This document shows, piece after piece, positions 34,651 through 41,121 of a stretch of 41,121 nucleotides of DNA; position 1 is the stretch's first letter; each line of letters opens with the position of its first letter. The notes beneath the pieces were generated by a model. It ran no database searches and was not told the origin of the DNA. It saw only the letters and a program-made list of their open reading frames with translations. Made by a program: the position numbers and the translations under genes. This stretch comes from a bacterium (GTDB lineage Bacteria; Bacteroidota; Bacteroidia; NS11-12g; UBA9320), in the NCBI GenBank assembly GCA_018223105.1, contig JAAEYY010000028.1, positions 3,482 through 44,602 on the forward strand, read 5' to 3'.

Positions 34651-34658
34651 TACTTTTG
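34651..34658 (+). promoter_or_regulatory. -7 box of glnN
   Basis: TACTTTTG matches TAnnTTTG and ends 17 bases before ATG 34676. No matching TTG -33 was found at 18-19 bases. Confidence 0.5.
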
Positions 34659-34675
34659 CGCCTATCTATCGCACA

Positions 34676-36838
34676 ATGAGATTTCAAGCACTTACTACTG
34701 CGCAACAGAGAGTTTCTGTTCCAGCGCGTTCTTCTAATGTTCCAATAGATAAACTTTTTGCTTCCAACGTTTTTGACGAGCACTCCATGAAGGAGTACCT
34801 CAGTAAAGAAGCGTATAAAGCGGTAATTGCAGCAAACAGAGAAGGCCGGGCTTTGAGCCGTGAAATGGCAGCTCATATTGCTTCAGGCATGAAAAGATGG
34901 TCTATCTCACAAGGAGCAACTCACTATACTCACTGGTTTCAACCGCTGACGGGTGCAACCGCTGAGAAGCACGATTCATTCTATGAACCAGAAGACGGTA
35001 GAGCGATTGAGAAATTCTCTGCAGACTCCCTAGTTCAGCAAGAACCTGATGCATCGAGTTTGCCTAGTGGAGGCTTGAGAAACACTTTTGAAGCAAGAGG
35101 ATATACTGCTTGGGATCCTTCTTCTCCGGCATTTATATATGAAAACACTGCCGGTAAGACCCTTTGTATTCCTACAGTCTTTGTTTCATACAATGGAGAA
35201 GCATTAGATTACAAAGCACCACTGCTTAAATCTTTAAGTTTCCTCGATAAAGAATCAACTGCTGTTTGCAAGTTTTTTAATTCAAGGGTAACCTCAGTTA
35301 GAGCATCTCTTGGAATTGAACAAGAATATTTCTTAGTGGATGAAGCGCTGTTTAGCGCTCGCCCTGATTTGGTCTTATGCGGTAGGACTTTAGTTGGTCA
35401 TGCACCTGCTAAAGGGCAACAAATGGAAGATCATTACTTCGGAAGCATTCCGGATCGCGTATTTAACTATATGTACGATCTGGAGCTTGAAGCGCTCAAG
35501 TTGGGTATTCCATTAAAGACCAGACACAATGAGGTTGCTCCGGGTCAGTACGAATGTGCTCCACTATTTGAAGAAGTAAACTTGGCAGTAGACCATAATC
35601 AGCTTTTGATGGACCTCATGGATGAGGTAGCTCAAAAGCATGGCTTTAAAGTTTTATTCCACGAAAAACCATTCGCAGGTATTAATGGTTCGGGGAAACA
35701 CAACAACTGGTCTTTGATCACAAACACTGGAGTTAACCTCCTCTCACCGGGAAACAATCCAAATTCAAACTTACAGTTCCTTACTTTTTTCATCAACACA
35801 ATAAAAGCACTTCACGATAGTGCTGATATTATCCGTGCGAGCATTGCATCTGCGGCAAATGATCATAGGTTAGGGGCAAATGAAGCGCCACCGGCAATTA
35901 TATCTGCCTTTATTGGTTCAACATTAACTCAGGTATTGAACGATTTTGAATCCGGCACTTCTACTGTAAAAAACAGCAAGAATAGAACCATTAGCATTGA
36001 GAAGATTCCTGAAATTCTGGTTGACAACACAGACAGAAACAGAACTTCTCCTTTTGCTTTCACCGGAAATAAATTCGAATTAAGAGCCGTTGGTTCTTCG
36101 AAAAATTCGGCGCAGCCTATGACCGCATTGAACAGTGCAGTTGCAAGTCAACTCAAAGCATTCCGAACCGCGGTAGAAAAGGAGATCAAAAAAGGAACAG
36201 ATAAGAAAACCGCTGTTATAAAGGAATTAAAAGCGGTACTAAAAAGTGCAAGACCTGTATTGTTTGAAGGAAACAATTACAGTGATGAATGGGTAAAAGA
36301 AGCCAAAAAACGAGGCCTGAGTAATATTCAAAACACTCCTGCATCTCTAGATGCATACTTGAGTAAGCAGGCAAATACAATTTTTGTAGAACAAGGAATT
36401 TTTACAGAACCTGAATTGCATGCTCGAGTAGAGATTATGCAGGAAGAGTATGTAAAGAAAATACAAATTGAAGGACGAGTATTAGGAGAATTAACGTACA
36501 CCTATATTCTTCCTCCAGCCATTGAGTATCTTACTAGACTAGCGAACAATGTTAAAGCACTCAAAGAAGCAGGTTTAAAAGCAGGAACAGCCCAATTAGA
36601 GTTGATCGGAGAATTATCCGAGCACATTAATGAAGCAAAACGCCTCGTGGATGCTATGACCGACGAGCGAAGAAAAGCGAACAAGCTAACAGACACCCGC
36701 AAAAGAGCAGTTGCTTACTTTGAAAAAGTGAAAGAGACATTTGATGAAATTCGTTATCATTTAGACAAGCTAGAACGCATAACCGACGATGAACTCTGGA
36801 AATTACCAAAATACAGAGAAATGCTGTTTATAAGATAA
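34676..36838 (+). CDS. glnN: Glutamine synthetase type III
   Basis: A 720-residue type III glutamine synthetase (GSIII/GlnN), which makes glutamine from glutamate, ammonia and ATP. It is much longer than GSI (~470) and has the GSIII features: an N-terminal domain with MAAHIASGMKRWSISQGATHYTHWFQPLTG, the glutamate-site segment SLGIEQEYFL, ATP/substrate segments RHNEVAPGQYECAPLFEE and NGSGKHNNWSL, and NDHRLGANEAPPAIISAFIGSTL. The last ~200 residues are helical, as in GSIII. It stands alone, with a -7 box upstream and a strong terminator downstream. Confidence 0.97.
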   Translation: MRFQALTTAQQRVSVPARSSNVPIDKLFASNVFDEHSMKEYLSKEAYKAVIAANREGRALSREMAAHIASGMKRWSISQGATHYTHWFQPLTGATAEKHDSFYEPEDGRAIEKFSADSLVQQEPDASSLPSGGLRNTFEARGYTAWDPSSPAFIYENTAGKTLCIPTVFVSYNGEALDYKAPLLKSLSFLDKESTAVCKFFNSRVTSVRASLGIEQEYFLVDEALFSARPDLVLCGRTLVGHAPAKGQQMEDHYFGSIPDRVFNYMYDLELEALKLGIPLKTRHNEVAPGQYECAPLFEEVNLAVDHNQLLMDLMDEVAQKHGFKVLFHEKPFAGINGSGKHNNWSLITNTGVNLLSPGNNPNSNLQFLTFFINTIKALHDSADIIRASIASAANDHRLGANEAPPAIISAFIGSTLTQVLNDFESGTSTVKNSKNRTISIEKIPEILVDNTDRNRTSPFAFTGNKFELRAVGSSKNSAQPMTALNSAVASQLKAFRTAVEKEIKKGTDKKTAVIKELKAVLKSARPVLFEGNNYSDEWVKEAKKRGLSNIQNTPASLDAYLSKQANTIFVEQGIFTEPELHARVEIMQEEYVKKIQIEGRVLGELTYTYILPPAIEYLTRLANNVKALKEAGLKAGTAQLELIGELSEHINEAKRLVDAMTDERRKANKLTDTRKRAVAYFEKVKETFDEIRYHLDKLERITDDELWKLPKYREMLFIR

Positions 36839-36866
36839 GCGATTAGTAATAGTAAACATAGCACTG

Positions 36867-36896
36867 AACCCCCTCGAAAAATCAAGGGGGTTTTTT
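36867..36896 (+). terminator. Rho-independent terminator of glnN
   Basis: An 8-bp stem AACCCCCT (36867-36874) / AGGGGGTT (36885-36892), with a 10-base loop, continues into T 36891-36896. It lies 28 bases after the glnN stop codon and separates glnN from the PorE-like gene. Confidence 0.92.
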
Positions 36897-36977
36897 GTAT
36901 CCAAAATATTTATTTGGTTTTGGATATAGAATTTTTGATTTTTGACGTTTCTATTTGAAAATCACTTAAGAACATTT

Positions 36978-39533
36978 ATGTCAAAACACTACAAATTTCT
37001 TACTCTCTTAGTTGGTATTTCAATCTCGCTTGCCTCTTGTATCTCCATGAAAAAGGCAGACACAGCCTATAATAATGAAGAATACGCTGTTGCAGCAGAC
37101 ATGTACGATCTAATAATGGATAAAACCGATGATCGTAAAGTGAAGCAGAAAGCAGCATTTCAAGCCGGCGAATGTCACAGAGAACGGCATGACCCCAAGC
37201 AAGCAGCCAAGTACTACGAGCGGGCCATCAAGTATGGAGTGAATGATCCGATTGTAATTTACAGACTTGCTGAGATGAAAAAAGAGCTCGGCGAGTATGA
37301 AGCCGCTATTGAATTATTCAAGCAATACCAGAAAGAAAACCCCTCCGATCCTCGCGCTGAAACTCAAATCAAAGGATGTGAAGCAGCGCTGAAATGGAAG
37401 GATGAAAAATCCCGATACATTGTAGAGGAATTTAAACCTGCCAATGAAAATGAAAGCGACGACTTCTCCCCTATGTGGGCAGATCGTCGTGAAAAGAGCA
37501 TCATGTTTACTTCTGACCGTCAAGGTGGAGAAAGTAAAGAAACTTTTGGACGAACCGGAAGATACCACCAAGACGTTTGGGTGGTTGAAGAAGAAGGTAA
37601 ACGCGGAAAAGTTAAATGGAGCGATGCTAAAGTTGTTGAAGGTCTGAACACCGACGTTAACGATGGTGTAATCTGCTTCAACCGAAGATATTCTACCATG
37701 TACGTTACTCAATGTAATGGTGAAAAAGGAAAAGAACGAAACTGTAAAATTTACGAAGCAAGAAAACGAGGAACAGGTTGGGAAGTAGATGAACAACCCC
37801 TTGATTTCTGTTTTGATGAAGGAAAAAATAAATGGACATATGGTCACCCAACCCTAGGCGATGACGATAAAACCATGTATTTTGCTTCAAACCGTCCCGG
37901 TGGCTATGGTGATACCAATAGCTACGATATCTGGATGGTTACCTACGTTCGTAGAGGAAGAACCTGGAGTGAGCCAATTAACCTCGGTCCGGTGATCAAT
38001 ACTGAAGGAAACGAGATGTTCCCTTATATGCACGGAGATGGAACTTTATACTTCTCATCTGACGGACATGCCGGTATGGGTGGTTTAGACTTATTCTACA
38101 CTAATAAAAATGGTGAAGGACCCGAAGACTGGGAGTACCCTTCAAATATGAAGAGTCCAATGAACTCATCCTTTGATGATTTCGGAATCATATTAGATGC
38201 CACAAAGGAAAACGGATACTTCAGTTCAAACCGTAAGAAAGAAAAAGACGATATCTATGAGTTCCATATGGAACCTATTGAATGTACTCTTAAAGGTCAA
38301 ATTACAGACTGTGATAGTGGTACAGCTATTAAGGAAGCACTTGTTGCTATTAGCAATAACCACGACACATCCGTTATCAGAATTTTGACGGATGAGAAAG
38401 GGTATTACGAAACACCAATCAGCATAAACACAGAGTATACTATTGAAGTATCTAAGCGTCAGGATTACTATTATGATGCTAAACCGCAGTATGTTTCAAC
38501 AGTAGGCGTAGAGAACTCACTTGACTGTCAGCATATCAAGGATTTCTGCCTCAAGAATACTTGTAATGATGTGTTTGTACTTCCAATTTATTACGATTTG
38601 GATAAAGCCTTTATTAGAGCTGATGCAAAACCCATTTTGGATGATTTGATTGAAACATTAACCAAGTATCCAAAAATGAAGGTTGAGCTTGGATCACATA
38701 CGGATTGTAGATCTAGTTATGAATATAACAGAGCACTTTCACAGCGTCGTGCCGATTCTGCAATTGCATATATTATTGATAAAGGAAACGTAAACCCATT
38801 CCGTTTGGAAGCTAGAGGTTATGGTGAGTCGCAATTGGTGAACCATTGTGAGTGCGAGGGAGCAACTAAAGTACCTTGTACAGAAGAAGAGCATCAGGCA
38901 AACAGACGTACAACAGTTAAAGTTGTAAACTGTAATTTCGACGTTGGATCGATTGGAATTGATTACAAATTGAGAAATGACTCTGCTCTACTTGGTAAAG
39001 GATCTATATACAGTCCTTACCTCCTCGCAAAACAGAAAGATTACCTCGTTAAGTCAAAAGGTAACATCGATTCATTCTTAAGAGCTAAAGCGATTGAAGA
39101 TAGTATTGCGAAAGCGGATGCAGCTTATGCTGAGCTAATCGCTAAATACGACTTTATCGACCTAAACAAAAGAAGAGATTCATATCAGGTTGATGCCAAT
39201 ATCGGCAGCAAGAGAATGAGAATGGACTTCAACAATGAGGAAAGAAGAACTTTAATTCCTCAGGATGTTGTTGAACAATTGATGAATGCAGGTACAATTT
39301 CAACTGCTGATTTTGCCAATGGTAAGGATAAAATAAAGCTGGAGAACGGTGAGAAAGTTTATAGTACTTCCTTCACCATACCCGAGCTTACAATTGGAAA
39401 ATACACCTTCAAAAATGTGAAATGTAAAATGGTAGAACCACGGTCTGATGCCGTGTTAGGATATAATGTCTTTAAAGATTACGTAGAAGTAGAAATTAAA
39501 GACGGAAAAATCTGGCTACTTAAACCTGAATAG
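36978..39533 (+). CDS. PorE-like OmpA lipoprotein with C-terminal retropepsin-like domain
   Basis: An 851-residue outer-membrane lipoprotein (lipobox SLASC, Cys21). Domains in order: TPR repeats (~25-140; AADMYDLIMDK, AAKYYERAIKYG, AIELFKQYQKENP); a PD40/WD40-like propeller (~150-430; IMFTSDRQGG, MYFASNRPGG, LYFSSDGHAGMGGLDLFY); a carboxypeptidase-regulatory-like domain (~435-500); and an OmpA C-terminal peptidoglycan-binding domain (~531-655; ELGSHTDCRSSYEYNRALSQRRADS). This order is that of PorE, the T9SS component known in Porphyromonas. Beyond it, residues ~736-851 resemble a retropepsin-like fold (MRMDFNNEERRTLIP, IGKYTFKNVKCKMV, AVLGYNVFKDYVEV), with D750-F-N in place of the catalytic D-T/S-G. 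The start ATG 36978 is preferred over an in-frame TTG at 36942. The next gene follows after 4 bases. Confidence 0.82.
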   Translation: MSKHYKFLTLLVGISISLASCISMKKADTAYNNEEYAVAADMYDLIMDKTDDRKVKQKAAFQAGECHRERHDPKQAAKYYERAIKYGVNDPIVIYRLAEMKKELGEYEAAIELFKQYQKENPSDPRAETQIKGCEAALKWKDEKSRYIVEEFKPANENESDDFSPMWADRREKSIMFTSDRQGGESKETFGRTGRYHQDVWVVEEEGKRGKVKWSDAKVVEGLNTDVNDGVICFNRRYSTMYVTQCNGEKGKERNCKIYEARKRGTGWEVDEQPLDFCFDEGKNKWTYGHPTLGDDDKTMYFASNRPGGYGDTNSYDIWMVTYVRRGRTWSEPINLGPVINTEGNEMFPYMHGDGTLYFSSDGHAGMGGLDLFYTNKNGEGPEDWEYPSNMKSPMNSSFDDFGIILDATKENGYFSSNRKKEKDDIYEFHMEPIECTLKGQITDCDSGTAIKEALVAISNNHDTSVIRILTDEKGYYETPISINTEYTIEVSKRQDYYYDAKPQYVSTVGVENSLDCQHIKDFCLKNTCNDVFVLPIYYDLDKAFIRADAKPILDDLIETLTKYPKMKVELGSHTDCRSSYEYNRALSQRRADSAIAYIIDKGNVNPFRLEARGYGESQLVNHCECEGATKVPCTEEEHQANRRTTVKVVNCNFDVGSIGIDYKLRNDSALLGKGSIYSPYLLAKQKDYLVKSKGNIDSFLRAKAIEDSIAKADAAYAELIAKYDFIDLNKRRDSYQVDANIGSKRMRMDFNNEERRTLIPQDVVEQLMNAGTISTADFANGKDKIKLENGEKVYSTSFTIPELTIGKYTFKNVKCKMVEPRSDAVLGYNVFKDYVEVEIKDGKIWLLKPE

Positions 39534-39537
39534 TGAA

Positions 39538-40692
39538 TTGAAGCGTTACGAGAAGCGGGGAGTTTCTTCCCAAAAAGAGGATGTACATAAGGCGATATCC
39601 AATGTAGATAAAGGGATTTTTCCCAATGCCTTTTGTAAGATAGTTGAGGATTTTGTAGGAGGTAACCCCGACTACTGTAATATAATGCATGCCGATGGCG
39701 CCGGAACTAAGTCATCTCTTGCATATATCTACTGGAAAGAAACCGGTGATATATCAGTGTGGCGAGGAATAGCACAGGATGCATTGGTTATGAATCTCGA
39801 CGACATTATTTGCACAGGAGCAACAGGTCCGTATTTACTCTCTAATACCATAGGACGAAATAAACACCTCATACCCGGCGAAGTAATTAAAGAAATCATC
39901 GACGGGTTTGAGGAATGTATTAGTACTCTCCGAGATTTCGGTGTTGAAATTGCCTTTACCGGCGGAGAAACTGCTGATGTAGGCGATCTTGTTCGCACTG
40001 TTATTGTAGACTCTACAGTAACATGCAGGCCAAAACGATCCGAAATCATGGAAGTTGATATTCGGGATGGGGATAGAATCATTGGGTTCGCTTCATACGG
40101 AAAGGCTAAATATGAAACTCAGTATAACTCAGGAATTGGTTCAAACGGTTTAACATCCGGCAGACACGACATCCTAGACCACCGCTATTACTCTAAGTAT
40201 CCAGAATCTTTTGATCCGGGAACCGATGAAGAATTCATTTACAGCGGTCAATTTGCTTTGACCGATGAGCTAGAAGGAACTCCATTGAACATGGGACAGG
40301 CTCTTCTCTCTCCTACCAGAACCTATGCGCCATTACTGAACAAAATTTTTTCAGATCCTTCCTTAAAGAAGGAGGTACACGGAATAATTCATTGTACCGG
40401 AGGCGCACAGACCAAAGTAATGAAGTTCTTGGATAAAGAATTGGCTATTGTTAAAGACAAGCCCTTCGACTTACCTCCTTTATTCAAGACTATTCATGAA
40501 ACCACAGGTACAGGATTAGACGAGATGTATGAAGTTTTTAATATGGGGCACAGGCTTGAAATTTATGCTTCACCGGAAGTAGAACAGGAATTACTGGAAA
40601 TAGGTCAATCGTTTGATATTGAAAGTAAGACCGTAGGTTACACCCAATCGGCTGTCAGTCGCTCTTTGAAGATCAAAGAATTGTCATATTAG
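39538..40692 (+). CDS. PurM-like AIR synthase family protein
   Basis: A 384-residue protein of the AIR synthase-related (PurM) family. In purine synthesis PurM (phosphoribosylformylglycinamidine cyclo-ligase) closes the imidazole ring. Visible segments are HADGAGTKSSLAYIYW (ATP/metal loop), WRGIAQDALVMNLDDIICTGA, FTGGETADVGDLVRT and GIIHCTGGAQTKVMKF, all in the order of PurM. Bacteroidota PurM is divergent and longer than E. coli PurM (345), so purM is the likely name but is not given firmly. The start is TTG 39538; no ATG is near, and the frame then gives KRYEKRGVSSQKEDVHKAI, the expected N-terminus. It follows the PorE-like gene with only 4 bases between. Confidence 0.85.
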   Translation: MKRYEKRGVSSQKEDVHKAISNVDKGIFPNAFCKIVEDFVGGNPDYCNIMHADGAGTKSSLAYIYWKETGDISVWRGIAQDALVMNLDDIICTGATGPYLLSNTIGRNKHLIPGEVIKEIIDGFEECISTLRDFGVEIAFTGGETADVGDLVRTVIVDSTVTCRPKRSEIMEVDIRDGDRIIGFASYGKAKYETQYNSGIGSNGLTSGRHDILDHRYYSKYPESFDPGTDEEFIYSGQFALTDELEGTPLNMGQALLSPTRTYAPLLNKIFSDPSLKKEVHGIIHCTGGAQTKVMKFLDKELAIVKDKPFDLPPLFKTIHETTGTGLDEMYEVFNMGHRLEIYASPEVEQELLEIGQSFDIESKTVGYTQSAVSRSLKIKELSY

Positions 40693-40723
40693 ACCGACTT
40701 GCTCTTAAATTTATCAATGGGTT

Positions 40724-40752
40724 TTGCTCATATTAAATTAATTTTATATTTG
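40724..40752 (+). promoter_or_regulatory. Promoter of the Omp28-like gene
   Basis: TTG (40724-40726) and TATATTTG (40745-40752) are separated by 18 bases, matching the Bacteroidota -33/-7 consensus. The box ends 23 bases before ATG 40776. Confidence 0.72.
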
Positions 40753-40775
40753 TTTACTTTTAGACTAGAAAATAT

Positions 40776-41121
40776 ATGAAAAAACTATCTTTACTATTAT
40801 TAATTGGGTCTATTGCTTTTGTTGGTTGTGATGACACCAAGAAAGATGATCCTAAAGGAGACACTACAACTCCTACTTCATATACTCAAAAATCAATTCT
40901 TGAGTATTTCAGTGGCGCATGGTGCGGATTTTGTCCAGACGGTCGTTTGGTTGAAAATTCAATCAGAGATGCGGTAGGATCAAACCAATTTATGGCAGTT
41001 GTATATCACGCTGGTAACCCTCAAACTGCTCCTGATAATATGGACGCAGTATATGATGACCAGATCTACGCGAAATTTAACGGTGCGGGTTACCCTACCG
41101 GAATGATTAACAGAATTAACG
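40776..41121 (+). CDS. Omp28-like thioredoxin-fold lipoprotein, 3' end cut by window
   Basis: The first 115 codons of a lipoprotein gene that continues past the window. A signal peptide (MKKLSLLLLIGSIAFVGC) ends at the lipidated Cys18, followed by a polar linker rich in D, K and T. From residue 38 the sequence SILEYFSGAWCGFCPDGRLVENSI carries a thioredoxin-like CxxC (Cys50, Cys53), the hallmark of Omp28-related proteins. These outer-membrane lipoproteins of Bacteroidota are often T9SS-related or linked to biofilm, but a general role is not proven. It may act as a thiol oxidoreductase at the surface. It has its own promoter. Confidence 0.85.
   Translation, partial: MKKLSLLLLIGSIAFVGCDDTKKDDPKGDTTTPTSYTQKSILEYFSGAWCGFCPDGRLVENSIRDAVGSNQFMAVVYHAGNPQTAPDNMDAVYDDQIYAKFNGAGYPTGMINRIN

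Noticed and set aside
37314..37847. A 177-residue minus-strand frame inside the PorE-like gene
   Set aside because: Low-complexity, Phe- and Ser-rich antisense frame; the plus-strand PorE-like frame fully explains the coding pattern here.

Overview
The window looks like chromosomal DNA from a member of the Bacteroidota, most likely a free-living gliding member of Flavobacteriia or a close relative. The evidence is: gliding ABC transporter genes gldA, gldF and gldG; two large proteins with type IX secretion (T9SS) C-terminal sorting domains; a PorE-like OmpA lipoprotein; a type III glutamine synthetase; a bacilliredoxin-type YtxJ protein; a DUF4271/HemD-like gene pair; AT-rich DNA; and repeated TAnnTTTG boxes, the -7 element of the Bacteroidota primary sigma factor, close to start codons. 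I see no phage, insertion sequence, CRISPR or rRNA.

Layout. 1-1400: the 3' part of a dienelactone hydrolase gene, then a two-gene toxin-antitoxin module (DUF6364 antitoxin, PIN toxin). 1400-1985: a gene-poor stretch with tRNA-Val(UAC) on the minus strand, its terminator, a probable distant promoter and several small repeats. 1985-8800: envelope and cofactor genes, namely an AsmA-like protein, HemW (minus strand), a BamA/TamA-like outer-membrane protein, a DUF4271 membrane protein and a HemD-family protein. 8786-11630: a THUMP-like methyltransferase (minus), a very small lipoprotein overlapping a YtxJ-type bacilliredoxin, OsmC (minus) and an unknown outer-membrane protein. 11676-15775: a promoter, a T9SS-exported beta-propeller protein, a terminator that abuts a spermidine-synthase-like gene, and hsp20 with its own terminator.

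15774-27216 is a ten-gene minus-strand run with almost no gaps. In order of transcription it is tyrS, flavin reductase, an unknown membrane protein, an FMN reductase, a large T9SS-exported multi-Ig protein, gldA, gldF, gldG, a PagL-like deacylase and a GIN-domain lipoprotein. The part from the T9SS protein to the GIN lipoprotein forms a cell-surface and motility block. 27330-41121 is a plus-strand run: a cNMP-binding/patatin protein, polA, lpxH, an unknown exported protein, prfA, glnN with a terminator, a PorE-like OmpA lipoprotein with an unusual C-terminal retropepsin-like domain, a PurM family gene and the start of an Omp28-like lipoprotein gene.

Much of the content concerns the envelope: outer-membrane protein assembly (BamA-like), lipid A synthesis and editing (LpxH, PagL-like), T9SS and gliding (GldAFG, the PorE-like protein and two T9SS cargo proteins), and surface lipoproteins. 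The rest is housekeeping (tyrS, polA, prfA, purM-like, glnN) and redox or stress functions (bacilliredoxin, OsmC, flavin reductases, Hsp20). The least ordinary features are the PorE-like/retropepsin fusion, the T9SS cargo gene directly upstream of gldAFG, the terminator abutting a start codon, and the repeat-rich tRNA-Val leader.
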